Below are positions 11,411-20,384 of a DNA stretch of 24,413 bases, piece by piece. The stretch is taken from NCBI GenBank assembly GCA_003833135.1, contig QZLH01000208.1, positions 8,276 to 32,688 on the forward strand, read 5' to 3'. Made by a program: the position numbers and the translations under genes. Position 1 is the stretch's first letter. Every line of letters begins with the position of its first letter. This DNA is from Oehlia diaphana. Lineage: Eukaryota > Glomeromycota > Glomeromycetes > Glomerales > Glomeraceae. The notes below the pieces were generated by a model. That model did not search any database. It saw only the letters and a program-made list of their open reading frames with translations, and was not told the DNA's origin.

Positions 11411-11527
11411 TTCTGTAAAAATGAGCCTCTCACGGATCCATTTATGGAAAATGAAAATAATTCGATAAATTCCGTGGTATAAGGTTATTAATTCCGGAAA
11501 TATGAGCCCTTTACGGAAAAAGATGGA
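11411..11527. repeat. Imperfect direct repeat, period 81 bp
   Basis: Two related segments begin near 11411 (TTCTGTAAAAATGAGCCTCT, then CACGGATC) and near 11492 (TTCCGGAAATATGAGCCCTT, then TACGGAAA). Each is followed by a GATGG or TATGG-like end. The similarity covers roughly 35 bases per unit. It could be a decayed tandem duplication or part of an unrecognised repeat. Confidence 0.4.
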
Positions 11528-11865
11528 TATAAAAAACAGATCGACTTTTTTTACAGGGCAGGTTATCTTAAATTTGCTGGTACCTGCTATAAAATTAATG
11601 TATTAGAAGGAATGGTTATTACTAAAAGAATGGTTGACACTAGAAATTTTCTAATAATCTAGTTATAAACGTTACAACTTTCCAATATTTGAATTCGTAA
11701 ATCAACCAGTACGTGTCGAAAAAATATAGAGGATACTCGCCGTAAATCTTATGTTAATTAATGTTCTTTTGATTATCATAAAATTTACACTATTCCGACA
11801 AATACAATATTAAATCCGTGACAAATTCATTCTATTGCTAATTAAGATTTAACTTCCCTCATATA

Positions 11866-11939
11866 CCCTATAAAAATTTTTTCAAGAAAAATGATCACGT
11901 GCCTGAGTTTCTTCTGAATAATGATCATTTATCGGAGTT
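11866..11939 (+). mobile_element. MITE copy 3, right end missing
   Basis: The sequence begins CCCTATAAAAATTTTTTC and continues through ATGATCACGTGCCTGAGTTT and ATGATCATTTATCGGAGTT. It matches the other two copies in the same internal order. The right terminal inverted repeat (TTCCAGA...TATAGGG in copy 1) is absent after 11939. No target duplication can be assigned. It lies about 350 bp upstream of the gene at 12287. Confidence 0.75.
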
Positions 11940-12122
11940 ATGGTAAATAACTTGAATCGCATATTCATACGCCAATGTTAATGATTGAATAAATTTCTTC
12001 TCTATCTAACCAATTAATCATTAATGCGGAAATAATGGTTTGTAAACAAATCAATCACCTCTCACACCTCGTTGTATGGATACTTATGTGAATTTATCAC
12101 GTGACCCATTTGCAAAATTTTA

Positions 12123-12148
12123 CGTCATGTGGTTACACATAATTAGCC
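12123..12148 (+). promoter_or_regulatory. Candidate shared promoter element of BTB-TLDc genes
   Basis: This 26-bp segment, core GTGGTTACACA, matches the reverse complement of 18339-18364 at 23 of 26 positions. All three differences are T here against C there. It points toward the ATG at 12287, ending about 138 bp before it. CACGTGAC (12098-12105), an E-box-like palindrome, lies just upstream. Being conserved in position and orientation at two otherwise diverged promoters suggests a transcription-factor site. The factor is unknown. Confidence 0.5.
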
Positions 12149-12286
12149 GACGTAATGGAATACACACAAATTTCCAATTATAGTATGTCGATCATTTATT
12201 TAACTATAAATTAATAACTGAAAAATATTCGAATACTCTTTTTCTCGAATTCTTACAATATTTTTTTAATAATACAACAAATAAAA

Positions 12287-13791
12287 ATGGATTCAAGATT
12301 ATATTCAGGAATTTTAAAAAATTTTGAAAATTTATTATCATCAAAGAAGAATTATGATGTTATTATTCAGGCTGGTGAAGGACTTAACCAAAGAGAACTT
12401 TTTGCTCATTCTACTGTACTTCGTTGTCAGTCAAATTATTTTGATACAGCTTTTTCTTCTAGTTGGGCTGAGAAAAGGAATGGAAAATTTTTTTTTAAGA
12501 AACCAAATATTTCTCCATATATTCTTGAAGCTATTCTCAGGTAATATATGACGAAATATAATTAGTAAAGAATATATATATATATTATATTTGATACGAA
12601 TATTCCATTTACTTAATTTTTTTTTTCTTTTTTAGATATTTATATTGTGGAAGTATAGAATTGAACACAATGTCTGGGACATATATTTTAAATTTATTGG
12701 TTGCTACAGATGAATTGGATTTACATTCACTTGGTGAATATGTTCAGGACTTTTTTATAAAGTTTCAATACAAATTCTTAAAGAATGACCCTATTGCAAT
12801 ACTTGAAATCATTTTTCAACATGAAACTTTTACAAAATTAAAAGATTATTTTTTAGAAATAATCTGTCAAGAATCAGACATTTTATTTGGAACCGATAAG
12901 ATTTCAGCTTTACCGGCACAGATATTAGAAACATTACTTTTACGAGATGACCTCGCATTAGATGAAATTGAAGTATGGAATAATTTGATTACATGGACTC
13001 ATGCGCAACAACCTACCGTTAAAGAAGATCCTCACAAATGGACTAACGAGGAATTAACATTAATGGCAAAAACATTATCTAGATTTATTCCGTTAATTAG
13101 ATTTCATGATATTAGTTCAAAGGAATTTTATAACAAGGTATTACCTTATCAGTATTTATTGCCAGAAAGATTGAGACTAGAAATTTTGCGATTTTATTTG
13201 GTTGGTGATTTAAGACAAATAGGTTCATTACCATCAAGAATCTTGTGCAATGCTAATGAACTTGATTCCAATATTATTAATGCAAAATATCTGGCATTAT
13301 TTGCACGTTGGATGGATAAAAAAGACAAAGTCTTAAAAAGAATGTCACAAAATTTTAATCTTATTTTACGCGGTAGCAGGGATGGGTTTGATGCTGATAC
13401 TTTTCATTTAAAATGTGATAATAAAGGACCAACAATCGTGGTCGCTAAAATTAAAGAAACGCATAAAATAGTTGGAGGGTATAATCCACTTGATTGGGAA
13501 GGACTCTCTCTTAAAAGTACACCAGATAGTTTTATATTTTTATTTGAAAATTGTGATGATGTTAATGCAGGTAAGATTGGTAGAGTGATTAAAACGTCAA
13601 ATGCTATTGTTTGTGATCCTTCGTGGGGACCTCTCTTCGGTAATTACGACAATGGTAGCAATGATTTAACTATGAATGCATATGGGAAGTGGACTTCTGC
13701 TACGAATGCTTATCCAAATATCAATATTCCAAGAAAATTTGAAGTTGATGATTATGAAGTTTATCAAGTAGTTTATCAAGTAGATAATTAA
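12287..13791 (+). CDS. BTB-BACK-TLDc domain protein, 469 aa, two exons
   Basis: The exons are 12287-12540 and 12636-13791 with a 95-bp phase-2 intron (CTCAG|GTAATA to CTTTTTTAG|ATATTT) that contains a TA-repeat. The total is 1410 nt, 469 codons plus stop. BTB: about 15-107 (YDVIIQAGEGLNQRELFAHS, RCQSNYFDTAFSSSWAEKRNG, KPNISPYILEAILRYLYCG). BACK-like: about 133-275 (EIIFQHETFTKLKDYFLEIICQ, FGTDKISALPAQILETLLLR, RFIPLIRFHDIS, LPERLRLEILRFYL). TLDc: about 302-465 (LALFARWMDKK, FNLILRGSRDGFDADTFHLKC, VGGYNPLDWEG, IPRKFEVDDYEVYQV). The C-terminus VYQVVYQVDN holds a small direct duplication of VYQV, unlike the VIKK or VVKK ends of two siblings. Its likely role is adaptor-like; Cul3 and V-ATPase links are known for related domains and inferred here. 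The ATG follows AACAAATAAAA and is the first in frame. Confidence 0.95.
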
Positions 13792-13900
13792 AATCTTCAT
13801 ATTTTTAGTAGATTTAATTTTGTTTATTTATTTGCAACTAATTGTAGTATTATATAAGAAAAAATGTGATGAAGTTATTATTTAAAAATAAAATTACATT

Positions 13901-14080
13901 CATCAAATTTTTTTTTTTTTTTTTTTTTAAGGAAAAAAAAAAAAAATTTCAAAAAAAAAAATTTAAAAAAAAAAAAAAAAAAATAAAATTCATCAAATTT
14001 TTTTTTTTTTTTTTTTTAAGGAAAAAAGAAAACAATTTCAAATAAAAAGATCGTAAAATAAAAAAAATAAAATTAAAATG
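13901..14080. repeat. 90-bp tandem duplication of poly-T/poly-A palindromic unit
   Basis: CATCAAATTT followed by a run of about twenty T, AAGGAAAA and an A-rich half occurs at 13901 and again at 13991. That is two units with a 90-bp period, the second slightly degenerate in its A-rich half (AAGAAAACAATTTC). Each unit is a T-run facing an A-run and can form a long hairpin or cruciform. It starts about 110 bp downstream of the stop codon at 13791. Run lengths in such DNA are easily misassembled. Confidence 0.7.
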
Positions 14081-16543
14081 ATATTATTAATGAAATAATA
14101 ATTAATTTAAAAATATCAAGTTTCGACTTTTCAATTACTATATTATTATTCCGAATTTGTTTAAAATTTAATAATTCGGTTTGTTGTTTATTGTATTATA
14201 TTTAGAAACTGCTAAAAGTATAGTTGTCCTGATTTAAAGAATGAATTCTTTGCCAATTAAATAATTAAAACAATTTTCATTTTATTGAATTCTCCATTAA
14301 GAAATGTAATAATTAACCCATTAAAATAATTAATATAGTACTAAAAATATATTTGTGGAGGATATTTCCAAAACAGATATATAATTTATGATATTTTCGA
14401 AAAATATATAAACAGCTTATGATATTTTAATTAATTTATGATATTTTATTATTTTTTAATTATTAATTTTTAAAATATAAATATAAAATATAAAATCTAT
14501 AGTATATAATAGCAAAATAATATAATTTATTAGAAAATATGAACAAATACATGAAATATAATTTCTATTACTCAAAGATTTATATGTATAGTAATTTATA
14601 TTCTCTATTTAAAAAAGAATCTTTAATCCATTTATTTATTTATTTTTAATCAGGTTAAAAGATCGCTATAGTATGATGTTCAATGAAGAAACCTCGATAG
14701 GGACTATAGTTACAAAAAAAAAATGATTTTTTTAATCAATTTAAATTTAAAAGGACTTAAGATTCAAAGCTTCCATAAATATAAATATATAAATAGATCT
14801 ACAAGCATTACATAATAACTATAATAACTTCTACACAGCTCCCTTATACAGATATATATTGATACTTTAATCCTTGAATAAGTAAATATTACACAAAAAT
14901 GAAAATATCTGGCATTTACTACAAACTAATTTATAAAAATGAAGTTATTTAGCTTGTTTGTAATCATTGACATAACTTATTCACTGGAAAAAACGCAATC
15001 ATCTATCTACTATGTCTACGGACGAAGAAATATTATCCATGTAATATAAATCACACAATTGATGTTATCATATTATAATTAAAAAACTTGAATAAAGGCA
15101 GACGAAAAAATAAATTAATTGTTGAGATATTCTAATAGTTAGTTCAAACTCCAAGATTCTATGTAAAATAATCAATCATTTTATTGGTATTTAATATAAA
15201 ATCAATAATAGTAGTTCAAATAGTGAAGATGGAGCGTGTTCAAGAAATAAAATTAAATTGAGAGACTTTTTTAGTAATGGTTTTATCAAACAATATTAGC
15301 TGGTATTACTTACTATTTTTAAATAATAATGTTATGATAATACAAATATCATATCAATAAAATATCAATTGTCTAGTTAAATTAATTAGGAAAATAATAC
15401 ATATTATTTTACCATAAAAATAAGAAAAATTATTTCATTCTTTTTATTGACAAAAATAAAAGATTTTCTTAATTATATAAATAAATTATGTACTATAATA
15501 ATATATAATATATTGTATAAAATTACTCCCTTTCATTAGAAAAGGAGTGAATTATATGAAAATATCATAGCTGAGGACAAGAAAACAACATTAGAAACAA
15601 TTCAATAATTTTATTTTATTATACAGTATATTTGAATCCCTCACTTTTACTCAGTTGAAAACTTTCTACAAATAATAACATTACTTTAATCAAAAGTAGC
15701 GAAGCAAATTAATATAATTAGTTAGATACTTAAATTTTCTATTTATAAAAAAAAATAAAATATATGCCTAAGATAATATAAATTGCTGTGAAACTTTGAT
15801 GTGGCATTTGGAGATGAATCCGCCTGATAAATTAATAGTAGAAAATTAAAACCTAAAGGCTGAATTCAACCAGCATTGTGACATACACTCCAAAGCATTT
15901 CCAGTCATATAGAGATAGCCTTTATTGGATTTTCATTATTGATGTATCTGGCTTGTTAGTTATTTCAATTAATCTTTCATGAAATAATATATATATTATA
16001 TATTATTCTATTGATATTTATTGTAATATTATTAATTCCCTTTAATTGTATGTAAAAACTTACCATCATAATCCATCTATATTTACGAGTTCATAAAGAC
16101 AATAATTACAAAGCAAACTACTTTAAAACATTATTTGTGAACAGAAAAACATTCAACTCCCTAAGGGAATCAGGTCGAGTTTAGTCAGATTGTAAACTTG
16201 CACTAAAATATGAGTGCATTGTAATAACTCATATTGTGAAAAGTAAGAAATCTATATTGTTTACAATACTTTATATATGGAAAACAATAACTATGTATTT
16301 TATTTTGCTGAGTAATATTGGGTTTTAAATATTGCATTTGTAATAAAAATAGCATATTATTAGAGGTAAAGGAAAATATAGCAACTAATATTATTATATA
16401 TTTTTTTTAAAACTGAACTGTCTTAAACTGTAAATTAAACAACCATCACTGATATAAATTTAATAAAATTATTTATTTATTTTATATAAAAACCAACAAT
16501 TTAAACATACATAATATGAAACAAAAACTTTAATAAATAATTA
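14081..16543. other. AT-rich gene-free stretch
   Basis: About 2.5 kb between the 3' ends of two convergent genes contains no gene, RNA or recognisable element. It is dominated by A/T words, with small self-complementary patches such as AATAATATATATATTATATATTATT around 15980-16005. No long open frame exists on either strand. The first part is 3' flank of the gene ending at 13791 and the last about 100 bases are 3' flank of the gene ending at 16544. Confidence 0.5.
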
Positions 16544-18080
16544 TTAATTAAAAAATTTTAAAGCTACCTGAAAAACTTCATAATCATCAATTTCAAAATT
16601 TCTTGGAATGTTAAGATTAGGATAAGAATTTGTCACAGAACTCCATTCACCATGTTCAGTCATCATTATATCATTGCTACCAAGGTTATAAGATCCAAAG
16701 AGTGGTCCATAATTACTATAACAACGTACAGCATATTCTGGTTGTAATACTCTACCTATTCTACCTGTAGTAATAATATTATAATTCCCAAAAGAATATA
16801 TAAAACTCTCCGTTGTAGTTTTATCCCCATTTCCATTCCAATCAAGTGGATTATATCCTCCAATTATTCGATTACTCCCTTTAATTTTAACAACTATAAT
16901 TGTTGGACCTTTACCATCACATTTTTCATGAAATGAATTAGCATTAAATCCATCTCTACTTCCACGTAAAATAAGATTAAATTTGTATGGAATTTTTGTT
17001 AAGAGTACATCTGCATCATCGATCCAACTTGAAAATAATGCTAGATGATTCGTCTTTACAAGAATAGAATCAATTGTACAAAAGGATCTTGATTGTAATG
17101 TTCCCATTGGTTTTATATCTGCAGCATAATGAAATTGCCAAATATCCTGACTTAATCTATCCGGTAGTAAACCTTGATAAGGTAATATTTTTTGACAATA
17201 TTCTTCTGAATTAATGTCATGAAATCTAATTAATGGAATAAACCTTGATACTGTCCTTTCCATTAGTGCTGCCTCTTCACTTGTCCACTTGGAAGGATCA
17301 CGATTAACGGTTGGTTGTTGTTCATGAGCCCACAAAATCAATTTATCCCACGCATCAATTTCATCTAAGGCAAGATCTTCACGTATAAGTAATGATTCTA
17401 ATATGTGTGGTGGTATTTTCGAAATATTCTTCATTCCAAATATAATGTCTGGTTCTTGACAAATTACTTTTAAAAAATATTCTTTTAATGTTGCAAGAGA
17501 TTTATATTGAAAAATAACTTCAAGAATACCAACCGGATCCTTTTTGAAGATTTCTTTTTGATCATGAAATAAATATATTTGATTTTCATTTAAATATTCT
17601 TGAATATATTCACAAAGTGTATTTAAACCCAGTTCATCCGCGGCAACTAATAATTTTAAAATATCCGGTCCGTCCTTGCTGTTCAAATCCATATGTCCAC
17701 AATATAAATACCTAAAAAATATATGTATATATATATATATATATAATTAAATAAGTAAATAAATAGACGTGTTTATTTAAATTTGTTATCTTTATTAAAT
17801 AATTATTTTTTTAAAAAAATATTTTATTATTTATATATGCTTACCTGAGTACGACTTCAAAGATATGTGGAGAAATATTTGGTATCCTAAAATTATAATT
17901 TCCATTCTTAAATTCCATATCAAAAAAATTCGATTGACAACAAAGTATAGTGGAATGAGCGTAAATTTCTTTTTGGTTTTGTCCTTCACCAGCTCGTATG
18001 ATAACATCATAATCCTTTTTTGTTTCAAATAAATTTTCAAAATTCTTTAAAATTTCTAAACACAATGTTGGTTCTTCCAT
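16544..18080 (-). CDS. BTB-BACK-TLDc domain protein, 467 aa, two exons
   Basis: The coding sequence is the complement of exons 17845-18080 and 16544-17711. The intron is 133 bp and phase 2 (CTCAG|GTAAGC to TTTTTTAG|G) and contains a (TA)n tract. The total is 1404 nt, 467 codons plus stop. BTB: about 15-100 (YDVIIRAGEGQNQKEIYAHS, CCQSNFFDMEF, IPNISPHIFEVVLRYLYCG). It lacks about six residues equal to the SSSWAEK stretch of siblings, shortening a BTB helix or loop. BACK-like: about 130-280, with an extra FHDQKEIFK segment just before it. TLDc: about 313-463 (LALFSSWIDD, FNLILRGSRDGFNANSFHEKC, IIGGYNPLDWNGNGDKTT, IPRNFEIDDYEVFQV). Its last 50 residues are close to those of the gene at 8947. The upstream 57 bases are almost pure purine on the coding strand. 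Divergent from the DUF7918-like gene; the 549-bp gap is probably a shared promoter. Confidence 0.94.
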
Positions 18081-18629
18081 TTTTTTTTTCTTTTCTTTTT
18101 TTCTTTTTTTTCTTTTTCTTTTTCTTTTTTTTTTTTGTAAATGGAGTATTTTTGATTAAAATGAATAATTTGTATAACAACATAACAACAAATTTTTTAT
18201 TCGAATAAAAATGATTTACATTACTGGATTTGGATTATTTTGAAACAATAAACAAAAAGTTGTGTAATTATATAAGCAAATATTTTCTTTATACTGTACA
18301 ATGTACACAATGTACAATCGAAGGTACTTTGAATGTTGGGCTGATTGTGTGTAACCACGTGACGAGCTTGGATTAAGCGCAGCAAAATTTATAAATAATG
18401 TACCGCAGTACATTTAGTGAGACTTTTATTGCCAAAAATGAGCAACATCATCACGTCATTTCCACGTCTCTTATATTTTAAGCTCTTTATCAGAATAAAA
18501 AGAGAAATTAAAGTGATTTTTTTCAAACTTTCAAACTACTTCTTTTATTTTTTTTTCAAAAATACTTTTTATAAAAAATAATTTTTTTTTTATAACACGA
18601 ACGAAAAATAATAATAATAATAAGGAAAA
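18081..18629. promoter_or_regulatory. Divergent promoter region with polypyrimidine tract
   Basis: This gap separates two head-to-head start codons (18080 minus, 18630 plus). From 18081 to 18136 the + strand is only T and C, so the minus transcript would have a purine-rich leader right before its ATG. The middle carries CACGTGAC (18356-18363) inside the 26-bp element described separately. At about 18454 there is TCACGTCA, a CRE-like palindrome variant, followed by TTCCACGTC. A 65-codon frame on the minus strand (18216-18413) runs through this region and looks incidental. Confidence 0.55.
18339..18364 (-). promoter_or_regulatory. Second copy of the shared promoter element
   Basis: Read on the minus strand the core is CACGTGGTTACACACAATC. 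It matches 12123-12148 at 23 of 26 positions and has the same orientation relative to its BTB-TLDc gene, about 258 bp before the ATG at 18080. Here the element itself contains the CACGTG palindrome, whereas the other copy has CATGTG. A weaker relative (GTTACACAC) is seen on the minus strand near 22173-22181, upstream of the pseudogene ending at 21917. Confidence 0.5.
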
Positions 18630-20185
18630 ATGTTATTAGGAGGATTTTCATTAGAATTATTGGTAGACGGAAAGTTACTTAAAGAGTATAACGAGTCTGT
18701 TGATAAAAGAACTGTACATATTTATTCAATATTAATATTTCAATTATAAATTTATAATTTTTTTTTTTATTTATTTTTTATAATATTTTTGAATATTATT
18801 AGACTACGACAGGTGTTTCCTATGTACTCGACCAAAAAACTGGTGAAAAGGTTGAAAGGTGAAGTATTATATATTGTTTGTTTATTCGAGAGATTATTTA
18901 TTATATCATTACCAAAGTCGTTAATCTTAATTACTGTAAACTATATAGTGATCAAACGTATTATGCAGCGGTAGATCAATTAGATAAAAATTATGAAATA
19001 TTATTTGGAGCTAAAAAAGAATTATTTACTATGGGAGAACAATCTTCCGCCATATCTTTTCGAACAAAAATTTATGTTGATGGTCAATTGGATCGTTCTT
19101 TAAGATTAATTAATAAAGCTGTTAAAATTAAGAAAGATGGATTCATTGGTGAAAAAAGAAAGAAAACTGCTTTAATGTTTGATCTTTCTAAATGGATGGA
19201 AAATGATGACGAAAGTATTGAAAATGGTGAAGCTCAAAATAATGATAGTGTAAACAACTTTTTGAGTAAAAGAAATGGTACGAAGGAAGATATTAAGAAT
19301 GATAATGATAAGAAGCCAGACCAGAGTAAATTTGGGTATGGTGCCGTATCAGTTTACTTCTTCAACGCCAAAGATTTTGATAAAAATGAAACAGCAACTG
19401 GAAATCCTATACCGATGGCTGCGTTACATTTACATTATCGACCAACACAATGGCTCCTAGCAAGAGATATTTTTGCCAAAGAAGAGCCAAATGAAATCTT
19501 TGATGAGGCTCAAATAATAAAAGAAGTTGATGATACGGTCCAGAAAACCGTTCAACAAGTCAAGCTTCATTCTGCTCATCCTGGAAAAAATAAAGATATG
19601 AACCAAGAACCTGATGATGATGATTGCGATATTTCGGAATGGACAGGAAAGTTAGACCTGAGTGATGCACAAGAAGTTGTTGAAGAGAACCAAGGGGCGA
19701 AGAAAAAATCTCGTGGTAAAAAGGAAAAGAAAAATGTTGAGAAGGTAAAGAATGAAATGGAAGAACCTGCTGATGATGATAGCGATAAAGGAAAGTCAAT
19801 TCCGAATGATACACAAGAAGTTATTGAAGAGAACCAAGGAGCGAAGAAAAAATCTCGTGGTAGAAAAGAGAAAAAGAATGTTGAGAAGGTAAAGAATGAA
19901 ATGGAAGAATCTGCTGATAATGATTGCGATAAAGGAAAGGAAGATGTACAAGAAGTTGATGAAGAGAACCAAGGAACGAAGAAAAAATCTCGTGGTAAAA
20001 AAGAGAATGTTGAGAAAGTAGAAAAATCTGCTGATAACGATTGCGATATTTCGGAATTGGCAGAAAAGTTAACTCTGGACGACGCACAAGAAACTGTTGA
20101 AGAGAAGAAAAAATCTCGTGATAAAAAGAAAAGGAATGTTGAGAATGTACCTGTAAACCGTTATAATTTGAGGCCGAGAAAATAA
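18630..20185 (+). CDS. DUF7918-like protein with lysine-rich repeat tail, 458 aa, three exons
   Basis: Proposed exons are 18630-18713, 18803-18858 and 18949-20185 (1377 nt, 458 codons plus stop). Intron 2 is firm: GAAAG|GTGAAG to TATATAG|T, phase 2, joining KVE-S-DQTYYAAVDQ. Intron 1 (ACT|GTACAT to TTATTAG|ACT, phase 0) is less sure; GTTGAT twelve bases earlier is an alternative donor. Residues 1-225 resemble the fungal DUF7918 layout: GGFSLELLVDGKLLKEY at the start, KIYVDGQ at 87-93, TALMFD near 120, GYGAVSVYFF near 176-185 and LHLHYRPTQWLLARDIF at 206-222. The function of DUF7918 is unknown. Residues about 226-458 are a charged, low-complexity tail with four Lys/Glu-rich repeats, ending VNRYNLRPRK. 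Basic clusters KKKSRGKKEKK could act as nuclear localisation signals. No membrane segment or signal peptide is visible. Confidence 0.8.
19660..20130 (+). repeat. Four coding repeats (about 45 aa each) in the DUF7918-like tail
   Basis: The anchor QEVVEEN or its variants starts at 19670, 19814, 19949 and 20087, giving periods of 144, 135 and 138 bases, all multiples of three. The consensus unit runs DAQEVVEENQGAKKKSRGKK, then EKKNVEKVKNEMEESADNDCDKGK. Units 1 and 2 are nearly identical in DNA over more than 100 bases. Unit 4 is short and diverged. A second, overlapping motif DCDISE(W/L)..KL.L.DAQE precedes units 1 and 4 only. In-frame period changes point to recent slippage or unequal exchange under coding constraint. 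Confidence 0.85.
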
Positions 20186-20384
20186 GACACTTGTAAAAAT
20201 GACTCGTAGTATGTAGCTTTAGTATACAATGTTATCTGTGCACACGTGACACAAATTTAAATTGAGGCGTAGTTGGCGTAGTTAATGCGCAATTTTAAAT
20301 AATAAAAAAAAGTGGTCAAATTTTATTTTTTATTTTTACTTGTACAGAAATAAATAAATAAAGTTCAGTTACAATACAAAATGT
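20186..20384. other. Short convergent intergenic gap
   Basis: About 200 bp between the stop of the DUF7918-like gene and the 3' end of the pseudogene on the other strand. It contains another CACGTGAC (20243-20250), here in a 3' position, and AATAAA-like words (20299, 20350-20362) that could serve as polyadenylation signals. Nothing else is visible. Confidence 0.4.

Larger units (their letters stand above)
10393..12286. other. Intergenic region with MITEs and short repeats
   Basis: No gene is supported here. The region carries a full MITE (10691-10799), a partial one (11866-11939) and an imperfect direct repeat with an 81-bp period. In that repeat, ATGAGCC at 11421 and 11502 lies in similar contexts: T(G/C)(T/G)(A/G)AAAA or GGAAAT before it, and ACGGA after it. 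The 300 bases before the gene at 12287 contain CACGTGAC (12098-12105) and a 26-bp element shared with another family promoter. A 78-codon open frame over 10686-10922 is a by-product of the MITE sequence and not a gene. Confidence 0.55.

Noticed and set aside
12571..12586. (TA)n tracts as possible CRISPR- or satellite-like arrays (also 17725-17745)
   Set aside because: Simple dinucleotide repeats inside introns of the BTB-TLDc genes; no spacer structure.
18216..18413. 65-codon minus-strand open frame between divergent genes
   Set aside because: It overlaps the candidate promoter element, has no domain-like pattern and no splice or family support.
19560..20087. Two minus-strand frames rich in H, S, F and P with repeats
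   Set aside because: They are the antisense reading of the repetitive tail of the DUF7918-like gene.
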